DNA from: Nemertoderma westbladi
Taxonomy: Eukaryota; Xenacoelomorpha; Nemertodermatida; Nemertodermatidae
NCBI GenBank assembly: GCA_032718475.1
Contig: JAUCBJ010005802.1
Location: 1-26,895 of the forward strand
Length of the DNA stretch: 26,895 bases
Direction: 5' to 3'
The position numbers and the translations under genes are program-made. Positions 9,706 through 19,619 of the stretch are shown piece after piece; within the stretch, counting starts at the first letter, position 1, and each line of letters begins with the position of its first letter. Under the pieces are notes generated by a model. It ran no database searches. It saw nothing but the letters and a program-made list of their open reading frames with translations, and was not told where the DNA came from.

Positions 9706-12644
9706 ATGGATATAAAAGAAGGTGCCGATGATGCTAAAGAAATCGATTTCTTGCAACGATATCACACAAACAAATTTTTGACTAACAGAAAAGCTCCATT
9801 TTTCACTTTCCAATTCGTGGGTTACGAAACTAAACTCACCTTGTCGGGGTTCCAATGTCGTTACGAGAAAAGAGCAGCTGATTCCATACTAAACGGACCA
9901 AAAACCGGGCCAAATAAAGTGATACTCACTCAGAATGTGGAACCCATGGCCTTTACTTCACCGTTTAAATTTATGGCGAAACATTGGTGGCAAGATGTGC
10001 AGTTCGAAGGTCACTTTCCAACTGGCATAGGTCTCCCTGGGAACTCAATAACAAAGGACGTTACCACGGTGCAGATAGGAGCTTTTAAGGTTTGTAGGAA
10101 CTTGTTTTGTTTATTTTAGAGTATTGTCCGCAAAAGTGTTGACAATAAAAACGTTATGTTTGCATTTACGGACAAAGTAATTATCCAACCAATCTTCCTA
10201 AAATGCGGATAATAAAATATTTATCCAATCAATGATCTATAGATTTATTCTGTTGGTTTTATATATTTATTTCAGATCAGTAATCACTTTGGTAATTATA
10301 ATTATTAATAAATTTAGCACTAAAATGTTTAGTAAACATTTATGTTAGTAGCCATAGTTTAATCGACTTCTTGGTTTGATTAAATATGATTAACGTTCTG
10401 GAATATCCTCTTCACTCACAGAGTATAGGTATAGGTCTGTAGTAGCTAGTATTATTTAATTATAGACATTGATGCAAAATTTGCGTCACATTTGCAATTA
10501 CTTTGTTACGTTAAACTTCTAATTCAAAAGTAAATATTTTATAGAACACAAAATCTTTTACAAAATAAATGCATTTTTTTCCTTTTTGTAATCCAGATTT
10601 CCTCGAAATAGTAAAAGCATTTGTTCCTCAGCCTTATAAATATGCTTTTACTTTGAAGTCGGCGTGAAATTCGCCGTGAAACAAAGTAAGCTCAATGATG
10701 GGCTATAGGGTGCTATATATACCACTGGGTGAAATAAAGTAACAGTATTCTTCAGTGTGATTGATAAATTTATATAAAGTATGTTTTGAGAGAGTACCGG
10801 TCCGGTATATATTTCAGTATGTTTCTCAACCCTTTAAAGATATATTTATTTACCGAAATATGTAGGCCTACAACTTGAATCGGCCATTTTGCAATGGAAT
10901 TATTTTTTAATTAATGTCATCACTTAATTTTTATACTATATTTTGTATAGTATTATTAAAATATGTTTATTGACAATAAGTGTAAATCTATTCATTAATT
11001 AAATAATAATTATCATACAATAGTTATTATTCCATGCAAAGGAAAAAACTAATCAATAGCCCGAGTTGAATTCCCTGAAGCACCGCGGTCATCAAAGGGT
11101 GAAAAAGATTCTTTAATACAGGCAGCATTACCTGCCTCTACACAGATGACAATCCTCTGCCTCAGATGTTCAGCTGCCCTCTTATTTCCGCTCGTGTTGA
11201 GTTCCCTAATGAAGCCAAGATGATGGCCCAATGCCTCCGAGCGTTTCTATGGCTACAGGCTGCACGACATGGTCCCTGGCTAGGCTAGCTCTGAATATTT
11301 AGAAACTTTGGGATCTTCTACTCGTTCGGCCACCGTGGGTCCTTCCCTTGCCGCGAGAGCGGAATAAGATGGGCTAAAGCGGTGAGTCACTGTGATGTTC
11401 CGTCTGGCCTTTTTCCGTCGTCCCTACAAAGTCATAGGGGCTCCTTGGTTGACGGAATCTCGGCAGCCATAAATACCCGGTGTATAGTGCTATTACCAAT
11501 GTGATGTGCGAATCTGCTCTTTGTCGACTTACAGGTGAGAGCATGGAGTGGAGAAGCGTCAACAGTGGCGCCACACACGCAAGCATGTTCAGTAAATGTA
11601 GGGCTGTTCCTGAGCATGTACATAAGTTGTGGCATCGCGCAGTTCTTTAACAAAAAGAAAGCATCATAGCGACCCAAGAGGAGCAGACGGGATATAAATG
11701 CCTTTAAAGTTTCCAGCTTGGTTTGTAGCATTGAAGCCACAGCTGATTCGCCTATTAGGGAACCAAGGAGTACGAGGTCCTGTTTATGAGATTCCCTGAT
11801 GGATGGATATACTGCCTGGAACATTTATAATATGATCGTATTTGGATTGGTCTTTGATATTATTGCGATTTTGCATTTTTTCCCGTTGTGTGTGAGACCG
11901 ATGTCGAGACATGCATCTCTGAAAGTGATCAGATCTTCTAAAACCATGTTTGATGTAATTAAATTATACTTCAAAAATATACAAAGATTTGAAAATATCA
12001 ACATTGATCGCAATTGAAAATTGTCATCCTCAGCGAAAATGAACGTCAGGGGAAATGAAGTTTCGTTTATAGTTTTGGTTAGAAAACACCGCCGCTGTAA
12101 CCTGCTCCTTTCCCTTACTGTTTTAAATTAAATTCATTTTTCAAACCCACTAAACACACATTTGGTGTTTGCAGTAATTTTGCGCCATTTAATCGATTTG
12201 TCTCAACTAAATTCAGTATTCTTAAAAACAAAGAATATACGAGGTATTATTTTTATTTTTCAGCTACACTCGTGTTACTTTAGCAGGGATATACCATGTA
12301 TCATTAGTGGTATACGAATGCTATGCCAAGCACCAAAGGGGAGACTAGTGATAACATTGAGAAACCCAGCCAATGGAGTTAGTATTTCAGATGACACAGT
12401 GGAAATGGAAACTCTTAAATTTACAGATTTGGAAGCGTTTCAAGGCTATGTGATCTACCAATTGGATGGTGAGCATTCAGGTGTATACAGCGAACGCTTC
12501 TACGATTGGTTAATTGAGGTTTACTTAGGTAGAGAAGGATTTAGAGGTTGTGGGGACATTTTAAAACAATTCAAGGGAATTTGTGATGTCACTGATTGTT
12601 TATTTTCATACGCTGTTTATAAAGATGTTTTGTATATTCCTTAA
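9706..12644 (+). CDS. Unrecognised two-exon gene, join 9706-10089 and 12264-12644, 254 residues
   Basis: Exon 1 opens with ATG 9706 right after an AG acceptor at 9700 and ends AAG with donor GTTTGT at 10090. Exon 2 starts at 12264 after TTATTTTTCAG and runs to TAA 12642-12644. The join is phase 0 (GAFK-LHSCYF) and leaves one frame of 254 residues. I do not recognise the family. Visible features are an acidic N-terminus, HWW at 93-95, a glycine-rich FPTGIGLPGNSI around 104-115, several scattered cysteines in exon 2 and an aromatic C-terminus ending YIP. I see no signal peptide, membrane helix, coiled coil or repeat. The even composition and codon-like third positions argue it is real; a product of an old mobile or viral insertion is not excluded. 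The intron carries an antisense LINE relic. Confidence 0.6.
11040..12013 (-). pseudogene. LINE reverse-transcriptase C-terminal relic, frameshifted
   Basis: Minus-strand translation gives, in order and in several frames, pieces of one LINE ORF2 end: a thumb-like segment (DACLDIGLTHNGKKC, about 11860-11930), then LKAFISRLLLLGRYDAFFLLKN with PQLMYMLR, then a CVCGATVD...HALTC cysteine knuckle, then KVSKYSEL, VAIETLG and a terminal LRQRI...GNAACI segment near 11100. This order is characteristic of a non-LTR retrotransposon 3' half. Frame changes and a stop (near 11290 on the minus strand) show it is dead. It sits antisense in the intron of the 9706 gene. I cannot assign the clade without alignment. 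Confidence 0.75.
12065..12118 (-). repeat. Single copy of the 68-bp-family repeat, inverted
   Basis: On the minus strand it reads TAAGGGAAAGGAGCAGGTTA, a short variable GC-rich spacer, then TCTAACCAAAAC and a near ATAAAC. This is the same layout as one unit of the array at 15026-15786. It faces the plus-oriented copy at 13271-13323 across exon 2 of the 9706 gene. Confidence 0.85.
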
Positions 12645-13270
12645 AAAATTTGTTTAATTTGGGTTCCATATTACTTGCTGTGTTTATTAATAATAATCTA
12701 TTTTCCTTTTGTCCTGTGTGCATTTTATTTTTATTATTAAGTAATTGATATCGTACATTGGTATATTATAATGATACACTTATAAGTACAGTTGTACACA
12801 CTATAGTAATTATGTCCATTGTATTAATCAAGCCGTACTGGATTTCTCGCTACCGTTTTTTTCCTTAGCAACGAACAATCATCGCGCTCCAAAAGCTAAG
12901 GTCCTTTGATCAAACATTTATCAAAGTTAGATTAAAATGTGTCCATATAGTAGCATTGAAAGTATAGCATTGACATTGAAATAACTTTTTTGATTACAAA
13001 GTAACAGTTAACATCTATATTCTGCGTCAAGCCTTTATACTGAGATTCCTGGTCCTTCTGACCACAGGCTTATGTTAATCGGCTGCTCCATGCCAAAACC
13101 TAGTAACTGAAATTTTTTTTGAAAATTGAGATTTTGCCGCCAATGGGGTTTTCGAGGGCGTAGAATTCAGCTGGCACAATCTTAAAGCCGTATCTGCAAC
13201 AGCAACTGCAAAATAATGCTAGTTGCTGGGGTAGGTGTAAAACGCGGATCCGGATTCCAAAATTATCAAT

Positions 13271-13323
13271 TAAGGGAAAGGAGCAGGTTACAGTGGCACG
13301 TTATTTTAACCAAAACAATAAAC
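13271..13323 (+). repeat. Single copy of the 68-bp-family repeat, direct
   Basis: TAAGGGAAAGGAGCAGGTTA, a spacer, then TTTAACCAAAACAATAAAC. It matches the array unit in order and spacing. It is the plus-oriented partner of 12065-12118. Confidence 0.85.
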
Positions 13324-13394
13324 TAAAGTCAATAGAACAGGTTAATAGTTTTATTTTTGGGAGTTATAAAAATGTAAAAAAAATCGACTTCCGT

Positions 13395-13521
13395 GTTACT
13401 GGGTTTTGGGATCACAATATCTGAATTGTGGTGAAGGTACTAGGTTTTGGTACGGTAAGTATGTAGTTACTGGGTTTTGGGATCACAATATCTGAATTGT
13501 GGTGAAGGTACTAGGTTTTGG
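13395..13521. repeat. 56-bp direct duplication, period 71
   Basis: 13395-13450 and 13466-13521 are essentially identical (GTTACTGGGTTTTGGGATCA through CTAGGTTTTGG), separated by a 15-bp spacer. The high identity implies a recent local duplication. Confidence 0.9.
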
Positions 13522-13816
13522 AAAAGTTTTCAATTTGTTGTTTCAATTTGCTGAGTTTCATTTCCCAATACCTAGTAGCTACTAATTTAATGGCATTTTA
13601 TTGGTCAAAAAATATAATTCTAGAATATTTGAGGTGGAGGGGAGTTATTTTTTAAAGATGTATCAACTATGATCGTAATTAATTCGAATAATTCTGTTCA
13701 TGTGTTGTACATGACGTACATTGGAAAGTAAACGTACTTAATACCAATCATTCAGTGGGTAAATGGCCATTTACCGAAATTGAAAACAATAAAATACTTG
13801 ACGAAAGGGCACACTC

Positions 13817-14270
13817 ATATGGCGGCTGATGGTGTTCACGGAAATATCGAAAGTTATTTAAGACGAATAAAACAATGACGTTATGATTTTGAAGATCTAA
13901 AGTTTGCTATAGGCAAATCTCGTAAGACAGCCAGTTGCGTGGATCTAAAGAAGTTTTATTTCTGAAGAAACACGAAAACTCATTCCAAGATTATGTGTCA
14001 AGCGCTGCCTTACCTTAGAGACATTATTGTTGAGGTTAAATTGTACAAAGACTGCAGCAAAATGGCATATAAAACTAGTGAAGTTTTCTCCGGAGCAGAT
14101 GCCGAAAATAAAAACCAAGAATCGCAGAATAATATTATCTAAGAAAGAAACCTTGATCAATGATCAAATAACTTTTGCTAAAGATGCCGGAAAGTCGAAG
14201 AACATTTTTGTTCGAAATGCCAGCTTCATGAGATAAAGCCGATCTAAACATCGAATATGTGGATGACCTG
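13817..14270 (+). pseudogene. Degenerate transposon-like coding relic
   Basis: One plus frame from about 13817 reads THMAADGVHGNIE, YDFEDLKFAIGKS, CVDLKKFY and PYLRDIIVEVKL with two internal stops. After a stop near 14142 a shifted frame gives LLLKMPESRRTF and, after another shift, DKADLNIEYVDDL with a stop near 14265. The pieces are collinear and protein-like, so this is an inactivated coding region. The HMAADGVHG...IE start resembles the C-terminal part of transposon-associated proteins found in many copies in invertebrate genomes (DUF7869-like, by recall). That family name is tentative; the reading as a broken gene is firmer. Confidence 0.5.
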
Positions 14271-14492
14271 TGAAATGAATCGTAAATGGGAAACTCTTCC
14301 CGTGATTTATTGCCGCTACTCATCCCGCCTGATAACTGTAAACTTTGAGTGATACTGTTTAATAATGTAAACTTTCGGTGATACAGTTAATGTAAAATTT
14401 GACTATATGAAACTATATGAGTGGTTAAGATAATATCATAGAAATTCAGCATGTATTATAAATAAATTTTACTGGATATCAAATAAAGATGA

Positions 14493-14507
14493 GGGGGGGG
14501 GGGGGGG
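14493..14507. repeat. Poly-G homopolymer, 15 bp
   Basis: 15 consecutive G after AAATAAAGATGA, followed by CTCTCGACG. Third of four long G/C runs in this window. Confidence 0.95.
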
Positions 14508-14589
14508 CTCTCGACGCAATAAAAAACCAACCCTTTCCAGTGGAAAATCCGGGCAATAACAGCTGATTGGACTGATTGGATTGAACTAT

Positions 14590-16260
14590 ATATACAGTAC
14601 CAGGGACATTCTCAGATGTCCCTAAACAATGTTCTTCCAGAAATCACTAGATGGCGACTAAATATCCATTGGCAGTGATTTTTTATGTCCTTTTATTTGA
14701 CTTTTTTTGTCCTTTTTTTTAACGAATTATGCATAATGACTTTTGTTGTCCTTTTAATGACTTTTATTGTCCTTTTAATGACTTTTTATGTATGTATTTC
14801 TTCAAACTGTCAGACTGCTGATTTCTGGACTGTCAGACAGTTGATTTCACTATGCCTGTGCCAAAACATTCCATGATTCCATGATTTATAGACTATGAGA
14901 TAGATTTCCATATGCGCCTGTGGTAAAAAGACTCTATATTTAATAGTTTGTGGTTGTTGTCGATAATCGATTACCACATGACGTAGCAAAACACTCATTT
15001 TATAGCCAAAAACAATTACCAATTGATGGAAAGGAGCAGGTTAAGGCCGAGTTTTCTAACCAAAACAATAAACAGTCACTTTACCAAATCAGGGAAAGGA
15101 GCAGGTTACAGAGACGGGATTTTCTAACCAAAACAATAAACGATCACTTAACTAATTGAGGGAAAGGAGCAGGTTACAGAGGCGGGATTTTCTAACCAAA
15201 ACAATAAACGATCACTTAACTTATTGAGGGAAAGGAGCAGGTTACAGAGGCTGGATTTTCTAACCAAAACAATAAACGATCATTTAACTAATTGAGGGAA
15301 AGGGACAGGTTACAGAGGCGGAATTTTCTAACCAAAACATAAACGATCACTTAACTAATTGAGGGAAAGGAGCAGGTTACAGAGACGGGATTTTCTAACC
15401 AAAACAATAAACGATCATTTAACTAATTGAGGGAAAGGGGCAGGTTACAGAGGCGGGCCTTTCTAACCAAAACAATAAACGATCATTTAACTAATTGAGG
15501 GAAAGGAGCAGGTTACAGAGACGGGATTTTCTAACCAAAACAATAAACGATTACATTACCAATTGAGAGAAAGGAGCAGGTTACAGAGGCGGGATTTTCT
15601 AACCAAAACAATAAACGATAACATTACCAATTGAGGGAAAGGAGCAGGTTACAGAGGCGGGATTTTCTAACCAAAACAATAAACGATCACTTAACTAATT
15701 GAGGGAACGGAGCAGGTTAAGGCCGGATTTTCTAACCAAAACAATAAACAGTCACTTTACCAAATCAGGGAAAGGAGCAGGTTATCCGTAACTACTCAGA
15801 CAGTAGTCATGATCCATTATTGATTATAAAACTAATACAGTAATAGGCCTAAATTATGTGAAAGGTATATCCATATTTTCCACAATCCTGCAATCCAGTT
15901 TGGCCTCTCAATTATTTAAAATTTATTAGCACAACCGGTAGGCCTACCATTACCGTATTTAAATGGTAGGCTACACAGTAGACCTATAGCAGTACCGGTG
16001 CCGGTACCGGTACTAAAATACAGAAATACCTGCTTTATACCTACATCTGTACATACAATACAGCAAAATAGTGCTATATATACTAATACCGGTACTGATA
16101 GCCTGAGAGAACAGCAGTAGAGAAACCGGTAGCATGGAACCTAACATTAGACTTTTGGAGGACATAAAAAATAAAAAAAAGGACAAAAAAAGTATTTAAA
16201 CGGACAATAAAAATTATTGCGATATCCATTTAGGGATATCCCAGGGACATTCCCTGCATT
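14590..16260. mobile_element. Candidate composite element: inverted repeats around a 68-bp tandem array
   Basis: The left side (about 14600-14790) contains GGGACATTCTCAGATGTCCC, ATATCCATT, then TTTTTTATGTCC and repeats of GACTTTTTTTGTCCTTTT. The right side (about 16150-16260), read on the minus strand, contains GGGAATGTCCC, GGATATCCC, GGATATCGC, then TTTATTGTCC and CTTTTTTTGTCCTTTTTTTT, in the same order. The two flanks are therefore imperfect inverted repeats around the array at 15026-15786. No coding capacity is visible inside. This resembles non-autonomous elements with tandem-repeat cores, but target-site duplications are not identified and the boundaries are approximate. Confidence 0.4.
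15026..15786 (+). repeat. 68-bp tandem array, about 11 units
   Basis: The unit runs GGGAAAGGAGCAGGTTACAG, GGCGGGATTTTCTAACC, AAAACAATAAACGATCACTT, AACTAATTGA. The core GAGCAGGTTA recurs 12 times at intervals of 64-72 bp. The first unit and the last full unit share a distinct variant (GGTTAAGGCCG ... CAGTCACTTTACCAAATCA) not seen in the middle units. Single copies of the same unit occur elsewhere in the window in both orientations. No open frame crosses the array. Confidence 0.95.
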
Positions 16261-16300
16261 TCTTCGACATGGATAAGATACAGTACATGGGTTATAAACG

Positions 16301-16347
16301 GTAAGGCAAAGGAACAGTTGCAAATCGTTCTAACAAAAACAATAAAC
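16301..16347 (+). repeat. Degraded single copy of the 68-bp-family repeat
   Basis: GGTAAGGCAAAGGAACAGTT, a spacer, then TCTAACAAAAACAATAAAC. It has the same order of blocks as the array unit with several substitutions. It lies just outside the right inverted repeat of the array-bearing element. Confidence 0.65.
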
Positions 16348-16439
16348 TTTAGTCAAGTGCTCAAGTTTAATTTTGTTTGAAATTAACGGTTGCCGGTGTA
16401 CAAGGCTGACGTAACTCCCTCTTGAAATTAACTCCTCAG

Positions 16440-16945
16440 ACATCTTCCTAGGCTGAGAACACTCCTTAGTCGCGTCTCAGCCTAAGCTGGGAACACTCCC
16501 CAGTTATCTCAGCCTATCATCTACTATATATACTGTAGATTATTTGTTATTATTAAATTATTAAATAAATTATTATTATATTTGTTATTGATTATATATA
16601 GATATTTGATATATTTAGTAGGTAGAATGCACCTTTCATGGTCGTATATTTAGTAGGTCATGCTCAGCCTAGGCTGAGAACACTCCCCCTTAGGCTGAGA
16701 TTACTCCCCTAATTGAGTTATAGTTAATTTCCGTACTGTACCTGTGTTATTTTCGTATATTGCAAAAATAAGACTGTAACCTATGTTATTGAATTAACGT
16801 TTATTATTTTGGTTAGAAAAGCCCGCCACTCTGCTCGTTTCCGTTAATTAAGAAATCTAGGGAGAAAACTGGGGAGTATGTTCTCAGCCTAGCCTGAGAA
16901 AACTGGGGAGTCATGTTTGGTGGGGAGTTCTCTCAGCATGATAGC
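16440..16945. repeat. Palindromic repeat cluster around CTCAGCCTAGGCTGAG
   Basis: Motifs AGGCTGAGAACACTCC occur in plus orientation at about 16451, 16490 (variant) and 16671, and in the opposite orientation (GGGGAGTATGTTCTCAGCCT) at about 16874-16893 and again at about 16920. At 16663-16678 the sequence is a perfect 16-bp palindrome. The arrangement suggests a small inverted-repeat element with an AT-rich middle (16510-16620). No coding content is seen. Confidence 0.6.
16799..16847 (-). repeat. Degraded single copy of the 68-bp-family repeat, inverted
   Basis: Plus strand reads GTTTATTATTTTGGTTAGAA, AAGCCCGCCACTCTGCTCG, TTTCCGTTAA, the reverse complement of the array unit. It lies within the CTCAGCCTAGGCTGAG cluster. 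Confidence 0.75.
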
Positions 16946-17288
16946 CTACACTGGTTATGGTTGTCGGCTTCCTGCTGTCGGTGTAGCTTTTAAACCCATC
17001 AATAGGCCTACAGTACCGGTACCGTGATAATACCGGCATAGGTCGAGCTATAAAGATGGAAAACATAGCTACAATGTATTCCAGTCGGGTTGCCTCCGGT
17101 GTTTAATGTCTCACATTATATTAACCGATAACTTTACTTACTGTACTCATTTTAAGCGGCAATCCCCAAATTATAATAATTACAGTACTATTGATTGGAT
17201 TTATTATTATGGACGTGGGATTAAATTTGCTACATTTACGGCATTCCTGAATGAACGATCGACAATAGATTTGGCTCATAAACTATGT

Positions 17289-17389
17289 CTGGCCATGGAA
17301 TACTAAGTATTTATATACTGTACATTATACAAGTATGTGATTATATAATTACTATGTAGTCTATACAGTATTTAGTATTCCATGGTCAG
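17289..17389. repeat. Inverted repeat with 21-bp arms
   Basis: The arm at 17289-17309 (core CCATGGAATACTAA) matches the reverse complement of 17369-17389 at 19 of 21 positions, with a loop of about 60 bp. It could form a hairpin. The surrounding 16950-17635 is otherwise AT-rich with no supported gene. Confidence 0.75.
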
Positions 17390-17635
17390 GTACATTTCAA
17401 TTGAGTCCATAACACAGTACAGTATAAAGCAACCCGATCGTTTTCACAGGGTTATAAACAGAGCAGTCTGATTGATGTCTTATTTTAATACTTTGAAAAT
17501 TGCTAGCTTCGAGTTCTTTTCAGGTTAGTTCACCTTTCGATTATTTAGTGTAGACCTCTGTACAGAGTAGGCTAATGTAAGGAGAGTAGACTACTGTATG
17601 TAGACAATAGAGATAGCCAATCTACAGTAAATTGG

Positions 17636-18112
17636 CCTCCTGCATTGCAGATGCACATTCAGATGCTATGCTGGCTTAACAAACAAATTGTGCCACCACC
17701 AATGAAATCCACAATTGGTTTGCTGTTTTCTGTGAAGCAGCGTATTAGAATGCTGTGCCGGCTTGTGAACAAAATTGCGCCGCCACAATTCCCTATCCTC
17801 CATGACTTTTGCGAGATTATCCTCAACTTCACGGGGCCTAAGGGGCGTCTTAAGAAAGTCATGGGCTGTCCACCACGCTTATTTTCTCCTTATTCACTGC
17901 CAAAGCACAAGATTGTGCATATGCTGGTCCTCCCAATGACTCCCATATAGGAGTACTGGTTCCTCTTCTGTTTCAAAAAATCTTAACATATTAAATAAAA
18001 TAAAAATCTTATGAAATAGCCTTAAACTTCCGACGTATCCGATGTGATTTCCTAATGCTGGACTGGACAGACCAGTCAATGCTACCCATGCCTTCCTATT
18101 AGCCCGGTAAAT
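17636..18112 (-). mobile_element. Second fragment of the 23.7-25.6 kb LINE family (3' end, internally deleted)
   Basis: The plus-strand text AGAATGCTGTGCCGGCTTGT, AAGAAAGTCATGGGCTGTCC, CACAAGATTGTGCATATGCT and GGAGTACTGGTTCC matches the 3' part of the LINE at 23709-25567 in the same order, but lacks the segment equivalent to about 23955-24140. An extra diverged copy of the extreme 3' end (about 17650-17695) precedes it. It is a non-functional relic. Confidence 0.85.
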
Positions 18113-18363
18113 GTGGGTTTAAATACAAACAGACAACCTTTATTACGAACAGAAATGGAACTGGAACTGCAACCGGCCCTCTTTACTATAGTTTATTGTA
18201 GCATATTTACATACCCAATACAATCTCGGCAGGGGCATCGGTAGGCCTATATTTTGGCATTGGTCTGTCTATACATTATATTGCTGGTATTAATTAGCCA
18301 GGTCTAGATCGGTATAGCTCTACATTGCATGGGTATAGGTCGGTCTTTGTATAGGTCGCTTTT

Positions 18364-18450
18364 AGCTCGGTATAGCTAAGTATTGGATTGTTATAGCTCG
18401 GTATAGCTAAGTTTTTGATTGTTATACAGTAGCTCGGTATAGCTTTTAGT
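18364..18450. repeat. Short minisatellite, AGCTCGGTATAGCTAAG units
   Basis: AGCTCGGTATAGCT begins at 18364, 18395 and 18431, with intervening TATTGGATTGTTAT-like spacers. Related GGTATAG and CAGTATAGCTC motifs extend from about 18300 to 18500. Confidence 0.75.
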
Positions 18451-18986
18451 AGCAATTTTATACAGTAGCGCAGTTAGGGATTCAGTATAGCTCAGTATAC
18501 AGTAGATAGGCCTACCGATTCTCACATTGTCATACGGTATAATGCTTGCTTGAGAGTTGAACGTAGAATTTCCAAAATGCTAATTTTTATATTCATTATT
18601 GCTTGGTAAATTCCAGAACTCCATTTTAGCAAAGCCAAGCTGTTAGAATGGGGGATCTACTTCAGTATGTTAGAAAATGAAAAGCGTCAAAATCTATATC
18701 GTCAGGGATTTTTATCGCAGTCATGAAATTAGCTTGGGATGAAAGGGATGCAGGAAAAGTTCCCATGAACTTTAAATCACGCTTGATGAATGGGTCGAGA
18801 GCAGAAAGGGCCATCGCCTTATCCCCGATCCACCCCAACACAACAACCAATTCTACAATCTACAATTATCTCACAGACCATCTTCCAGCCAAGTGCCTAT
18901 CCTCTTTCACCCGTCGTAACAATACTCTAAGTCTGATTGATCCCATTGATCCGGCCTCCCATAGTACACTCTATCTATGGGGTGGT

Positions 18987-19042
18987 ACAAAAACGACGAC
19001 AACAACAACAATAACAACAACAACAACAACAACAACAACAAG
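18987..19042. repeat. (ACA)n microsatellite
   Basis: An ACAACAACA run with two interruptions (ACGACG, ATA) at the end of a non-repetitive block. It could be the 3' tail of a plus-strand retroelement, because the block before it has a protein-like open frame, but I recognise no domain there. Confidence 0.85.
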
Positions 19043-19619
19043 TGAATACTAGAGAGGGCTCGCGACGCGGACCTAAATACTACGTTCCTTATATTTCTGT
19101 ATTTGGATCAACTTTATGGATGTAATATCACGCCTACCCATGAAGAAAGTGTTAGCGAGTATCTTAGTCATGTCACATTCACAATTATTCGTCATGCTTG
19201 ATTGCTGGCAGTAGATATAAGTCTGTAAGTTAGCTGGCAAGAGGCAAGTCAGCTAGTCCAGTCTGCCAGTAGTCAGTAGGCCTAGTACCTAGGCCATGGT
19301 AGTCGTAGTACTGCTGTACTGCAGTACTGTCAGAGTGTCATATCAGGCCTGCAGACTGCTGGAGTGTGTAGTAAACAGTGCTGGGTGCCGGCTGACCGGT
19401 ACGGCAGTACACCGGCAGACCGGTAGGGTGTAGGGTAGGCCTACTACATAAACATACAGACATACCTGCATACTGCAGTACAGCAGTATGGTGGGCTGGT
19501 ACGCAGTACTGCAGTCAGGCAGTAGGTGGTAGGCCTACCGGTAATCCGTAATCTGTTAATAGATCAGCTCAGTTTTGATCAGACAGAACCGACAAGCGGT
19601 TGCCGGTCAGCCGGTGGCT

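Larger units (their letters stand above)
10090..12263 (+). other. Intron of the 9706 gene
   Basis: 2174 bp, GT...AG, phase 0. About 10100-11030 is AT-rich with nothing recognisable. A minus-strand LINE relic occupies about 11040-12013 and a single minus-oriented copy of the 68-bp-family repeat lies at 12065-12118, about 150 bp before the acceptor. Confidence 0.55.
12645..13816. other. Gene-free stretch with short repeats
   Basis: Downstream flank of the 9706 gene. No gene is supported. It contains a 68-bp-family repeat copy (13271-13323, described separately) and a 56-bp direct duplication (13395-13450 and 13466-13521). No canonical polyadenylation signal is clear close to the stop at 12644; AATAAA at about 13317 lies inside the repeat copy. 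Confidence 0.5.

Noticed and set aside
15026-15786. CRISPR-like array of regularly spaced repeats
   Set aside because: The 68-bp units are contiguous with no unique spacers, and the window is clearly animal nuclear DNA.
17106-17306. 66-codon open frame in AT-rich DNA
   Set aside because: No recognisable motif, no convincing splice sites, and it overlaps one arm of a hairpin.
18723-19052. 109-codon open frame ending in poly-threonine
   Set aside because: The threonine tract is a translated CAA microsatellite, and I recognise no domain in the rest. It is possibly a retroelement 3' end but not supportable as a gene.
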